This document shows, one piece after another, positions 23,641-35,651 of a stretch of 64,000 nucleotides of DNA. Position numbers and translations under genes: made by a program. The notes beneath the pieces are model-generated. The model was not told where the DNA came from. It saw nothing but the letters and a program-made list of their open reading frames with translations, and searched no databases. The stretch spans positions 32,869,022-32,933,021 of the forward strand of contig CM033399.1 in NCBI GenBank assembly GCA_019426215.1, in the 5' to 3' direction. Every line of letters begins with the position of its first letter. Within the stretch, counting starts at the first letter, position 1. Source of the stretch: Buddleja alternifolia (Eukaryota; Streptophyta; Magnoliopsida; Lamiales; Scrophulariaceae).

Positions 23641-26377
23641 CACTAAATTACAACGAATATATAAGAAATTGGTCAAATATTGAGTTATATTTCATTGTCT
23701 GCATGTGTAGTCATGAACAATTGAACATAGTCAATTATAATTTATCAAAAAAAAACATAGTCAATTATGAAATAATGGTTTTGGAACAAGTCTTTTTATA
23801 TGAGTTCTTTAGATTCATTAAACATGTATGATAGTAAAAATATTTATATTTGAAAACTCAATAATCCTTAAAAATTGCTCAAAAATTATTAAAATTCAAT
23901 TTATACGGATAATTTTCTAACATATTGTTGTGAATCATAACCCACCTTCATAGATAGAAAAGGATGTCGCTTGACTTATTTGATAGACGAGACTAATGAA
24001 AAGTATGTATCAATTCTTAACAATTAACATGTCCCTCACTGGCTCATCTCCAATCCTACAATTAGTACAACAAGAATTTTCAAAAAGTTGGATATTTTGT
24101 GGGAAAAGAATCTACATATTAGCCAATAGATATTATGAACGAATAAATAGCAATTGCGCCTCTGATACTACTTAGCACAATAAACGAGTCAAATCAAGTT
24201 GAATAAGTTGTTCAAATTTGTTTGATTAATTATCAATTTTCAGAATATGTTTGAGCTTAGTTTAATTGTTAATCCAGTCGAGCTCGAATAGTTAGATTTT
24301 TTTATTTACATTTTATCATTTTTTTACTAATCAAGTCGAGTTTCAAATTTATCGAACACACAAAATATTATTCGAAGTTGATTTGATATGTTAACAAACC
24401 GAACTCAAACGAACTTTTGCCAAACAATCTTGAATTAAGTACTATGGAGAAAATTATTTTGGCTTTAAGCTTTAATACTACTAAAATATAGGGCATATTG
24501 CGTTACAAATACTAAATAAAACTTATTTCACAATGACAACTAGCAACATGATGCCTATAATTTCTATGTTTGCTTTCCGATTTTCGATCTGAAAAATAAG
24601 AACATATAGAATGATTTTAATTTCTCAAGTTTTTTGCTCATGAAGATCATAGTATCAACTGTTTGACGGTGCATTATTAAATGCTAGTACCAGAAGTAGA
24701 AGGAAAGATCCGTTCTAATGAATAAAATAATTGCAATGGGCTGTAGAAAACATCATGCTAGTCAATTTCTTTGTCATAGTAGTCAATGTCTAATTGTTAC
24801 GAGTTTGATTCAACTCGATTCATTTATATACTTAAATAAATTTGGATATATCTTGTATGTTAAGTAAATTTTGAAATTCGATTGGAACTCAATTGAATAG
24901 TTAAATAACAATCAAATTATATATGTATAAAATATCAAATTGCTCTAGTTCAGTTGGATTAAAGGCCGTTTACTCTCAATTCCATTCATAATCAAAATCA
25001 AGCTCAAATATAAATTTTAAAGCTCGATAAAATTTCCAAAAAATAGTCTACAACATACATTATTTTGCTCAACTTAATTCACTTAAACTCCTATCTGCAT
25101 GATCTTTATTTTATACAATAAATAATTTATTGGATACATTGAATAGAGTCACGAATGATGTTCACATGGATTTTGACTTACTGATTAATGAGCCTATCTT
25201 TCATATAAAACCCTTTTGTTTTATGTTTTTATTTCAATGCATAGTACAACGTCGGTTGCCCCTTGGGTCACACTTAATTAATTTCTTTCTGACGAAAATA
25301 AATGACAAAAGAAACATAAATTTTTTAGTATAATAAAATTCCCAAACAGTATAATATTGATATACTTCTCAAAAAAATTCTTAAATACACCTTGCACACT
25401 ATCCATCAAATAGTATAATTTATGCTACGTCAACATATAATATAATCACAATATCAACTCGTACTTATTAGCGTTCAATATCGAGTATATCGAAGATTTT
25501 TTTGCTTGATATATAGGAGGTTTCTGTACGTATTAGGGTAAGTAAAACCACGTCATAAGAAAATGTACAACATCCTAATTAATGAAACACAAGAACTATT
25601 CACGTGTAAAATATTAAACAAACGCCTATGAGAAAATAGGAAGTCGATTTAATTAAGACGATATTCGAACTAGTATACATTGCTATTGATCAAAAAAGAA
25701 AAACTAGTAGCTTGCTTGTAAGTAAGAGTTTTTGGGATTCGGCATCGTTAATTAAATTGTTAAGTATGCGGCTTATGTAAAGTCTATAATATTTGGACAT
25801 TAATGATTATCTCGAGATTTCGAATTTTAACACTGTATCATAATTGCCCTAAAATTACTAATAAATACAGATAAAATATTTTTTATTGTGCAGCATTAGA
25901 ATTGTAAGGGTCAATTAATAACAAATCTTGAAATAAGGGCACGAATGTTAGAATATACTAGTTAAGATATTTGATTCCGTACATTCAACGTTACACATGG
26001 TAGTATGGTACTATTGTTCCGTGAATATTAATTAAATAAATGTCATATTGCAAGAGAAATCCATATAATCATGTCAAAGTTTATAAATTCCACACGTATT
26101 GAAAATATTATCAGATTCTCGAGTTCAAAATCCATAAATAAGAAATGAATAATTCTAACTCAATTTAATCATAATTATTTACATGACTACACTTATCAAT
26201 ATGATCATTATATTCTCCAATACGGGTGATTTAATTTATCACAAAATAAGAATAATAACTTTATTCATGTGATTAATTAGGTCCGATTAAATCTAATATA
26301 GACATGAATTTTATTAAAAAATTATGTGCTGGTATAATTTTCAAAATAATTTTATCAATAATGTTATCTTTGAAACA
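23641..26377. other. Intergenic, no gene seen
   Basis: Long AT-rich interval without a convincing frame. Stretches around 24190-24420 and 24790-25080 repeat tcgag/ctcgaa-type words as in decayed AGCTCGAGC-rich hAT elements (compare 29633-30557), but I cannot set boundaries. Confidence 0.45.
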
Positions 26378-26387
26378 AATTTTACTC

Positions 26388-26521
26388 TGCTACAAGTTGT
26401 AGCTCTCCCCTCCTTTATGGATCTAGATAGAGTGTTTATGGCTCAAGATTATGATTATCAACCCAGGTTTGTCGGACTAGAAATTTAAGATATCCCCTTC
26501 GTTTTGAATTAAAAAAAAACT
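26388..26521 (+). mobile_element. 5'-truncated tRNA-derived SINE with TSD
   Basis: Matches the 3' two-thirds of the SINE at 34417-34617: the shared blocks are taca/caagttgtagctct, ctttatgga, gagtgtttatggctca, attatcaaccc and gtcgga, ending in a poly(A) run. It lacks the A/B-box head. It is flanked by a perfect 10-bp TSD, aattttactc (26378-26387 and 26522-26531), so it appears to have inserted already truncated. Confidence 0.75.
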
Positions 26522-26989
26522 AATTTTACTCGATTATTTCTCTAAAATAATAAAGATGTCGATATGTCTTATTCATTCTTTGTCTTAGATTTAATTTTGA
26601 GAAATAGTTTGAGGTAAATATATTACGGGAGTAAACCAAATTATCAATAATCAATTAGGAAGGACAAAGAATAAAATTAAATATATGTAAGTGCAATAGA
26701 TAGTAAATGCGTGTTTATACAAGTGCAAGTAGGCTAGTAAATGCGTGTTTTGGCCGCAATAGTGGATGAGGCTAGGGATCCAATTATGACATGATCTATT
26801 TAAGAAAAAGATAAACAAGCTTTGCTTTCAATCCGTCGATGGAATTAATTATTTAAACAAGAAATTAGTGAAAAGGTAAAGTGAATGGTTTCTTCTAAGA
26901 AGAATCGATCTTAAATATAATTCAATCGAAAGTTTATCATCTGAAACAATACCATTTATATCGACTCAAACGATGTAGTAAGAACATCT

Positions 26990-27374
26990 GAAAACCAATT
27001 ATCAAGTTCTTGAAAATAACAAATCTTAAAAACTCACAAACGAACACAAAAAATTTCTTGTGCAACTCCTATTTAAAGAGAGATGAAACTCTCATTCGAG
27101 AGAGAAAGCAAATTTTATCACGAGAGAGAAAATAAAATACTAAACAAAATATCTAAAACGCTATATAAAGATTTAAGTATCACCCGTCTTCATCTCGTCA
27201 GATCTGTCTCTGTCTCTTTTAATTCATATCCGTCTCGTCAGATTTGAAAATGTGATGTACAACTTGAAAAAGAGTGTTCCAACCCAACCCACCGACGATG
27301 GTGATAACAGTAATGAAGTAGACGTCTACTTCACTAAATCATCACTAACGAAGAAAAATAGAAAAGAAGGCTAG
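26990..27374 (+). repeat. Dispersed repeat, copy 1, with a conserved reading frame
   Basis: This region aligns with 56480-56827. Shared blocks are: caagttcttgaaaataac, a gagatgaaactctcatt segment, a run of gagagaaaa plus aaaatactaa, catctcgtcag, and a segment containing ccgacgatgg. From 27237 to a TAG at 27372-27374 one plus-strand frame is open in both copies and gives similar peptides (VRFE..., DDG, YFTK, KK.RK). I do not recognise the peptide. It may be an exon fragment carried by a transposon or the relic of a gene family. Confidence 0.6.
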
Positions 27375-27860
27375 GATTTACATAGCGAAGGGATAGAGAG
27401 AGAGAGATTGTTCAATAATACTTAAGATCCATAAAGGTGAATAAGGCTTTGTCATTGAAGTGAATGGTTTGGTGATCATAATAATTTTGTGTGTGTGTGA
27501 GAGAGAGAGAAAGAGAGGCGATATTAATTACTAATGTAATTATCACAAGCATTAAATAAAGGTCATATACAATTCGCCCAAGGGTAGATCTAGATGCTTA
27601 TTATAATCAATTACCTAGATAGCAATACTTAGGGGTAATCAAAACATATGAGCACTTATTTTTAAAAACATGATTATTTCATTGCTTTCTTTTTAGTATA
27701 AAATATTGATGAGTATTAGTGAAACCACAAGTGGTAGCTATCCTGGCGCCTGTTCCTGAACTTCCGATTTAAGCGTTGTATGCTTTACTTTCTTGCCTTT
27801 TTGGTCTTTAATTCTATAATCGTAAAACCAAAACTATTCTTGGAGTGAATTTATTAAAAA

Positions 27861-28306
27861 TCGTTTTATCATCCTCATATTTCTTTGGAACTTCAAATTT
27901 CAGGCATTTATGTTAGCGCTTGTTGGGTAAATCAAGTATTGGATTTCAATTTTTCGTCAAAAAAACTCTAATTAATACCATGTTTGGTGCAATTATTTTG
28001 GTGAAGAAGAAAAGAATATTAAGAAAAAATAATTTTGATTGTTAGAGAAAATACTAAGTAAAAGAAATTCCTAGGAAAATGCATGCAAGAGAATCTTAAA
28101 TGTTTTATTATCCTCATATTGAGATATTTATGCTAGTGCTTGTTGAGTAAATCAAGTATTTGATTTCAACCTCTAGTCAAAAAAACTCTAATACCATGTT
28201 TGGTGCAATAATTTTGGTGAAGAAGAAAAAAATATTAAGAAAAAATAAATTTGATTGTTAGAGAAAATACTAAGTAAAAGAGATTCCTAGGAACATGCAT
28301 GCAAGT
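27861..28306. repeat. Tandem duplication of about 230 bp
   Basis: Two adjacent copies (about 27861-28095 and 28101-28306) share nearly all of their sequence, including accatgtttggtgcaat, tttggtgaagaagaaaa, ttgttagagaaaatactaag and atgcatgcaag. The second copy has a few short deletions. No coding content. Confidence 0.85.
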
Positions 28307-28874
28307 GATTAGGGAATACTTAAATTAATTTCCTCACATTTTGTGAGAAAAAAATAGAAAAATGTATATTCAAGCTCCAAGGCAGCTATCATCTCCTTCA
28401 TCCGCATTATTTCCCTCGTTTTCCTTGGACAAGGAAACAAGTTTGATATTTTATATTTCCTTGATTTTGTTTTTCTTTGGCACGACACTTTCCTTTTCTC
28501 ATTAAAATCCTTCAACCAAACAAAACGCAAAAACAACTATCTAAAGTTTTCTCGACCCTTCATTCAAAAAAAACGAAAAAAGTTTTTTCGTCCCAATTCC
28601 ACTTGTCAATTCTCTCTTTTCCTTATCGACCTAATTCGACTTCCCTTCTTTTCGATGGACATATCCATTTTTTTTTTACATAAATTGCAAAATTTGCGTA
28701 TATGGTAAGATAATACTATATATGAATAAAAACATATAAAAATAATAGCAAACTATATATGTTTAGAGTCTTTAGACTATATGTAGCATGTAACTTCCAA
28801 GCAAAATTGAGATTTTTTTTAGTTTTTACTTATATATATATATATATATATATGTAATATTTATTTTTTTTACT

Positions 28875-28921
<47 letters not shown>

Positions 28922-29632
28922 ATTTACCAATGGACAAATATTGCTTTCTGTTTTGGGCCTTTTGACTAAAAATTCACCCGATTTAGAAAATATTCAGAAA
29001 ACCAATTTTACATAGGCTAAATTGGCATTTTGCACCTTGTGAGATTATGCCCGTTTTGCACTTGCACTCTAAAATTGCAAAAATGGCAAGACTGGAGCTT
29101 GTGCATGAATAACGAATTTGCTCGTTTTCAAAGGGTAAAATCACTGGTTGTGTTCATTTTCTCCGTTTTTACGGTAATATCCTTCCCCTTAATCTATCTT
29201 TCTCGTTTTGCTTTCAATTGAAAAAGTCCGACCGAGACTAATGGTCCGAACGTGCATTATGTGTCTATCTCCTTCACACACAATACATCATATTGTGTGA
29301 GAAAAATAGACACTAGTATCACTAAACTTGGTCTAACATAGATTTTTCCTAAACGCAAATTCTTGACATTATCTATGCATGGGCATTTATTAATTTCTAC
29401 ACTCTACACGGAAGATGAATGTGGTCCTTAGATAATAATGATATATATGGAGGAGCAACTGGGAAATTTTGGCATATCCCGAACGAACACAGATTATATG
29501 TACACATTCTCTAGAAATTTCAGACTGGCATGAACAAGGAGTACATGGAATTGAAAAGGACCGTAGCTACCCATTACTCCATTACTACTCACAAGTCAAA
29601 AAATGGTGGGGGGATTCAATTACATGCACACT
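28307..29632. other. Intergenic with a compound microsatellite
   Basis: Contains (TA)n at about 28830-28853 and a compound (TA)n(TG)n tract at about 28875-28919. Open frames at 28477-28683 and 29030-29221 have no supporting similarity. Confidence 0.5.
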
Positions 29633-30557
29633 TAGGGGTGTAAGGTGAGTCGGCGAGTCAACTCGAGCTCGAGCTTATTTATAAACCGAGCTCGAACTTG
29701 CATTTGAGTGTTAATAAGCTCGCGAGCCTACTCATAAGCTTTTACTACTATTATTATTATATTGATATGTATAAATATACATTTTTTCTTAATATTTTAT
29801 TCAATTATTTTTAATCTTGTTCCTGCACATTATATTTGATCAAATGATATTGAATAAATATTACACTTGTTAAGTGCCAACTTTCGTATATGTATATTAG
29901 TAAGAATGCTTTTATTATCCATGTCTTACTTATATTAGTAATAACAAATTATATGAATAATATTGTAATAATAATTACAAAATAATATATTCAAAAATAT
30001 TATGAAAGTTCTTTTTAATACAAAATTTCTATTTTTATAATTATTTAGTCAAACGAATCCAATCTAACTATTGTCTTTCACACTAAATATATTTGTTCAT
30101 TTTGTCATATATTCATTTCGAAATTCATAATTGTATCCATGTATTTTTGTAAAGAATAAAATTATATTTTTATTTTCTTGTCCAAGTTCTCTTCCACTTT
30201 GAGGATCCAAGTGCTTACCGTGATTTGTTCGTCTTTGCGTAATTTTTGTACAAATCTCAGGATTTAAAATAGTTGTTCATTCAATAGAAAAAATTGCTTG
30301 AGCATACAAACGAGCCAAAATCTCTAGCTTGGCTCAAGCTTGAACGAGCAAACGAGTCAAGCTCGAGGTTGAATGAGCCAACGAGCCGAGCTCAAGTTTG
30401 GCTCGTTTGCCTTGAGCTCGAGCTTGAGCTCAAAACAAATGGGCTCGATGAGCTTGAGCTCGAGCTCGAGCTCAAATTTTTTAAAATGAACTCGAGCTTG
30501 AGCCTATAAAATTTGTATGGCTCGACTCGAACTCAGCTCATTTACACTCACTTTAGT
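29633..30557. mobile_element. hAT-like non-autonomous element rich in AGCTCGAGC motifs
   Basis: The left end is TAGGGGTGTAAGGTGAGTC and the right end carries an inverted counterpart (...AGCTCATTTACACTCAC). Both subterminal regions are packed with GAGCTCGAGCTT-type palindromic words around an AT-rich centre (29760-30280). Such AGGGGTGTAAA...GAGC elements are common in plants. The right terminus is degenerate and no TSD is visible. The open frame at 30294-30509 is a by-product of the repeats. Confidence 0.6.
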
Positions 30558-31064
30558 ATTAATTATTAATAACTCCTAATTTTGGTAAATCACAACGAGA
30601 ATCCCTATGAAATTTATTTGTAAGGTTTACAATTGATGAAATTATATGAATATTTTAATACACAGAGGTATAAATATAAAAATATCTTAATACGAGGAGC
30701 ACTCTGTATAATCTCTAAAAGGATATGGGATTTTAGTACTTAACTATAGCATAAGAGGGTACGTAGGTAATAATCTCAAAAAAAACAACCTACCCGGCTG
30801 GCAGGCTCCGCAGTCCACATCACTACTCACTAGTTGGAAAATATTGGTAAAAGAAGAAGATATTTTTATATTTCACCTCAGATAGCCCTTTTCTTTTTTC
30901 TTTTAATTACTCATGTAATTAAGTACCTTTCTTATTGTTTTTCTTATGCAAAATAATGTTTTGTCTGTATCTCGGTCCATAAATATTTGCTATGTGAATA
31001 TGGATTATATTGATGTTTAGAGGACGACAAGATAGTATAAGATGGTCAGTGAAATATCATTCGA
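30558..31064. other. Intergenic, no gene seen
   Basis: Nothing recognisable between two DNA transposons. Confidence 0.5.
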
Positions 31065-31072
31065 ATGCTAGA

Positions 31073-31807
31073 CAATGTTTTGAAAATCGGATCGGAGCTA
31101 TCCTTAAGCTTGAACCAGTTATCCTTAAGATAGATAAAGTACGCTTAGGGAGATTGGTTTGGCCTGACTAAATCCTTTCCTTCCCGCTAGGCGAGATCCT
31201 TGAGCATTGCTAGGCGACTCTTAACAACATAAGTCATTTTTAGAGTCAACAGTTCAGCCCGAGGGCAAGTTTGGAACCCTAAAGCTTCTATCTCCTCTAG
31301 GTCCACTGATCCTTAGTCCTTCTCCCCCGAAACCAAGCTAGGGCCTTAAGGCTTTCCTTATGAGACACTTCCGACAAGTTAAAACCGAAACCGGCCATCA
31401 AACCGGTCCGGTTATGTGAAAAAATCGTTCGGGGGTCAAAACCGCGGTTCAACCGGTCAGAACAGGTCAAAACCGGTTGAACCGGACAATTTTGAAAATA
31501 TTAAAATTCAACCTTTTAAACTCTAAAAATCTGAAATTGACCCTTTTAAAATCTAAAAATATGCAATTGACCCCTAAAAGTATAGGAAATACATTTTTTT
31601 TTTCATATTTTCATATATAAATATAGGAAATACATAAAAAAAAATTTCAGATTTTCATATTTTATATATTTAATAGTATATTAATTATTATTTATTGTAT
31701 AATTATGACATCACCGGTTTGACCCCGGTTGACTCGACGGTTGAACCGGTGACCCGAGATCCGGTCACTTTTAAGGTTCGCTGTCCAGTCAGATTTTTAG
31801 AACACTG
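31073..31807. mobile_element. hAT-like element with perfect 8-bp TSD
   Basis: The termini CAATGTTTTGAAAATC and (inverted) CAGTGTTCTAAAAATC form imperfect inverted repeats. Both sides carry the same 8-bp TSD, atgctaga (31065-31072 and 31808-31815). Subterminal blocks are rich in aaccggt words (31390-31490 and 31710-31770), as expected for transposase binding sites. It is 735 bp and non-coding. Confidence 0.85.
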
Positions 31808-32061
31808 ATGCTAGAAGAATTTTGATTTATTGGAATCATCCGCGAACTTTATTCCAAATATTTGGAGTGTTTTACCCATATATTATGATTGTGACTTATC
31901 ATTAGCCCAAAAGAAATATATATATTTTCTGAAAAAATGTATTGTTATGTTAAATATGAAAAAATGATGTTCTAAACAAATACTTAATTATTTTTGCATG
32001 TCATAATATTTGAAAAATTAGATTTTCACAGATATATTTTTTTATTTATGTATAATATATA

Positions 32062-32360
32062 TATATTAGAAATATAAACTATTTATAATGAAATGCACCG
32101 CCATATATATAGAAATGAATTTCATGATAAGAAAGGATAAAATGAACATGCAAATAATCGTATGATTGTGTTTTCCCACGAACTCTTTAATTTGGTATAA
32201 ATAGTAATTAATACTATATATATTAGAATTATAAACTATTTTAATGCAATGCACCGCCATATATATAGAAATGAATTTCATGATAGGAAAGGATAAAATG
32301 AACATGCAAATAGTCGTATGGTAGTGTATTCCCACGAACTCTTTTGGTATAAATAGTAAT
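32062..32360. repeat. Tandem duplication of about 156 bp
   Basis: Two copies offset by 156 bp share atgcaccgccatatatatag, aatgaatttcatgata, aaaggataaaatgaacatgc and cccacgaactcttt. The second lacks a few bases. A frame on the minus strand (32066-32335) spans both copies only because they are similar; nothing indicates a gene. Confidence 0.85.
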
Positions 32361-32824
32361 ACTAGTTTATTTATATATATATATATATATATTATCGTAT
32401 ATGTCTACTATTTTTAATCAAAGTTAGGACCATTACATGTTAAGGAGTGGACTTTCGCTTTCATTGGCTGATTTAAGAACAACTCCATGCACATGATAAT
32501 CAAACTCATGTTCTCTGTTGTGGTACATCACATGGCACAACTCTTAATAATTCATAAACTTTTTTTAATTTTTTTTCTATCTTGTTTCAATTTCTTCTAA
32601 TAAATATACACATTTCTACCTTTTAGCTTTGCCCTTGTATTTCTTTTAAATGATTTCACTCAATTTTAATTTTAATTTTTTTTTTGATTTTCCAAGATAT
32701 ACCCTGACTAATTTCTCGAGTTATTGACACAGTTGCAAAGACCTCTTTCGAGAAAATTGAAGTTGAACTAGACTTGGAATTTTCCCACAACGAGAATTAC
32801 TATTATAAATTTAATCAATTCAAA

Positions 32825-32857
<33 letters not shown>

Positions 32858-34106
32858 GAGAGGCAAGCACGACATGTCCCTTTCTATCGAACTTTTGCGT
32901 TTGGTAATGGGAACATTGTATTAAAGATGAGTAGAAAATTAAATATTAGATCACCGACATAACATTTCTTTCTCTGCTACTTTATTCTTTGCTTCGGCAT
33001 TGTCATTTCCCTTTTAGAGTTATTCATGACTTTTATTAAATTAATTTACTTTTCTTTTAACAAGTTCCATCTCGTATTTGTCCGGCAACTTTTGTATGAC
33101 TCTTCACTATTTCTACATTTTCGCCTTATCGGCTTATCGTATTCAACAAATCATCAAACATACGTTTTTGATGATTATTTTTATTTATAGAGTGTAAATA
33201 TATTACTATAAAACAAATATAATATGGCTTATATTGGGGAAACCTTAAAGTAAATTCTCATATGTGAAAGAAATGTTCAAACAGGACAAAGATTCATGTA
33301 TTCTCAACGGGTCTCAATGAGTTGACATGAGCTCAGATCGAGAATCGAAAAAATAATAATTGATTTTCAAGTTAAAATTTCTACAAAGTCCTTTATGTGA
33401 GGGTCGTACAAGTCCATACAAAGATAGTTGCTCACGTACAAATTCGGGAGTAAAGTAATTAATACAACTTCCGGATTATTTGAGTTTATAACAATATCTT
33501 AAACCAATATCTGATTTAAACATCCGAGTGTCTTAATAAAGTCACCCCAACAAGCCTAACGATCTCTATTAACTTCAGACCATTTTCGCCCAATGAAAAG
33601 AGTTAAATTTTAAAATCTATGTGAATGAACTATGATTCGAGTTCTATTGATTCCTTATGAAAATAATTTATTTTTTACGTGATTAAACTTTGATTCGACC
33701 AATCCCAATACAAAAATACAGTTTTTTTTATATAAATTGTGTTTGTATTGTATTTTCTCATGAAGTTGGAAAAATTCAATGGGATCACATGGTTAGTTGA
33801 GGGGTCAGTGATCACTACCGTTCTGTCTCCATTTGGTGCAATAAAACCGCAACGGTGCCGATAAGATTGAGAGAAAGTGACAAATGACGAATTATATGCT
33901 TAAATCAACGCGTCTTTATATATCAAATATCAATCATATACAGACATAAAATGAAAGTGACACTAATTAAAACATATGTAATCTGTTTTTACTACGAAGA
34001 GTAAAAAAATTAAAGAGATCCAAGTAAGTATTTTTGTCTGTACTCACAAAAAGGCAGATAAATGCCACGCCTCTTTTTTTTATTACTATCGAATGTGACA
34101 TTGAAA
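32361..34106. other. Intergenic, no gene seen
   Basis: Contains TA tracts at about 32371-32391 and 32829-32854. No coding frame or clear repeat boundary. Confidence 0.5.
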
Positions 34107-34118
34107 AATAATTAATGT

Positions 34119-34370
34119 GGCCTAGCGATCACAAGGTCCTTGGCCGTGAGAATCCACCCGGGTTCGAAACCCAAGTGTGGGGATTGGGGGTATTTCCCTG
34201 TATCCTCCCCTGTGAGCCCCTGCACTTATCGAGCCCGTCGCCTATGGGTAACCTAGGGCGGCTTACCCCCATACGTGGTTTGTGGGCTATTGCGTGTGGG
34301 CATGTTTGTTCTGCTGGGTGACTGGCGAAGATTTACCTTGAAATTTCTAAAATAAATAAATAATAATAAT
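34119..34370 (+). mobile_element. tRNA-derived SINE, family 1
   Basis: The head carries a Pol III A box (tggcctagcgatcacaagg) and B box (gggttcgaaaccc), then a family-specific body and a TAA-repeat tail. A perfect 12-bp TSD, aataattaatgt, lies at 34107-34118 and 34371-34382. A truncated relative on the minus strand is at 55533-55690. Confidence 0.88.
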
Positions 34371-34416
34371 AATAATTAATGTATGTTATTAGCCTATTAG
34401 TATATCATGCGTATTA

Positions 34417-34617
34417 CCAAAAACCTATTGGTCTAGTGGTATCCACCTCCCACTTTATGTGAGAGGTTCTGAGTTCGAATTCATGCTACCACAAGTTATG
34501 GCTCTTCCGTTCTTTATGGAGCTAGTTAGAGTCTTTATGGCTCAGTTGATAATTATCAACCCGGATTTGTCGGGTTAGATATGTAGGGTATCCCCTTTCC
34601 TCTTAAATTAAAAAAAA
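34417..34617 (+). mobile_element. tRNA-derived SINE, family 2
   Basis: It has an A box (tggtctagtggtatccacc), a B box (gagttcgaattc), and a body ending gttagatatgtagggtatcc, followed by a poly(A) tail. An 18-bp TSD, agtatatcatgcgtatta, flanks it at 34399-34416 and (with two differences) 34618-34635. It inserted only 34 bp downstream of the preceding SINE's TSD. A truncated relative is at 26388-26521. Confidence 0.88.
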
Positions 34618-34850
34618 AGTATATCGTGTGTATTAATAATTTTGGCATTCCAGTGTATTTTCTGCTATGATCATACATTATTTGTGATAGTAGAAAAAAA
34701 ATTTGACAATATACGAAATTCGATGTGAAAATCCGTGATTAAACATCCATAGTTTTATGAATATCTCAACAAAATCATGGTTTCTAGTAAATTGATACAA
34801 GTACACATATATATAGTTAGAAAAAAAAGAAAACAAGTTAGCATACTCAC

Positions 34851-35152
34851 GGGTTAAATCCATTTTGCCCAGTGTATTTTAGGAAATGCATCAAATGCCC
34901 TTCGGTCAACAAAAACCTTCAAATACGCCCTTCATTTGCTCAGAACATATTAATGGACAAACATGCCATTGATTTATGTAGAATTATAAATTCATTTTTC
35001 ACTTATCTATTATAATTCATAGTACTTGAGTGAGGTATTTGAAGGCATTTGTTTTTTCACAACTGAGAGAAGTATTTGACGGTTCCGTGGTGTGTGTGTG
35101 GAGGGGGTTGATGTCTTCCCGATAGTATAGGGGGCAAAATTAATTTAACCCC
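34851..35152. mobile_element. Possible MITE with GGGTTAAAT...ATTTTGCCC inverted termini
   Basis: GGGTTAAATCCATTTTGCCC at the left end is inverted at the right as GGGGCAAAATTAATTTAACCCC. Internal blocks (tgccctt, gaaggca, tatttgac) also pair loosely. No clear TSD is seen, so the assignment as a hairpin MITE is tentative. Confidence 0.5.
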
Positions 35153-35427
35153 AGAATATATTCATCTCCAATCATTTTAACATTTTTGAAGCTGGAGTAT
35201 AATTCGAAAAAAAGTACCTCTTTTAATGAATTCCGTCACTTGTAAATTCAAGAAAAATATGCACACAAAACTCTAACATCTAGAATATCGAAATTTATTA
35301 GAACAATCGTTTGAAATTTTGAAGAATTTTGTCACTACACATAACATTGCTCGTTTTATCACTCCACTACCAAATAACATATGGAGAGAGTAGTCGAGAA
35401 ACTGCATTAACAAGCTGAATTAATTTT

Positions 35428-35633
35428 TTTATTTTTTGTTAAACAAAAGTTTAGGTAGGGTCGGCTCCGGTCAACTACTAGGGCCAGGGCATGCCTGCGG
35501 GACCATAGGTCACTTACAGATATACTTACAGATCGTCCACCAACACAGCCCTCACGTCCGCAGATGGAATCCAACACACAACCTTCTGAGGGGAAGTGGT
35601 CCGTCCTTACCAACTAAGCCAACTTGTGTTGGT
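35428..35633 (-). mobile_element. tRNA-derived SINE, family 3
   Basis: On the minus strand the head reads A box TGGCTTAGTTGGTAAGG and B box GTTGGATTCC, and the element ends in an A-rich tail (T-rich on plus at 35428-35445). The flanks share acaagctgaattaattt (about 35410-35426 and 35634-35650), a 17-bp TSD. A truncated plus-strand relative is at 37905-38010. Confidence 0.85.
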
Positions 35634-35651
35634 ACAAGCTGAATTAATTTT

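Noticed and set aside
28477..28683. Small plus-strand frame starting MARHFPF
   Set aside because: Low-complexity, T-rich region with no homologue that I recognise and no promoter or splice context.
30294..30509. Open frame with Leu-Glu repeats
   Set aside because: It is produced by the AGCTCGAGC repeats of a hAT-like element and has no gene features.
32066..32335. Minus-strand frame spanning the 156-bp duplication
   Set aside because: The repeated peptide simply reflects the duplicated DNA; AT-rich, no start context or similarity.
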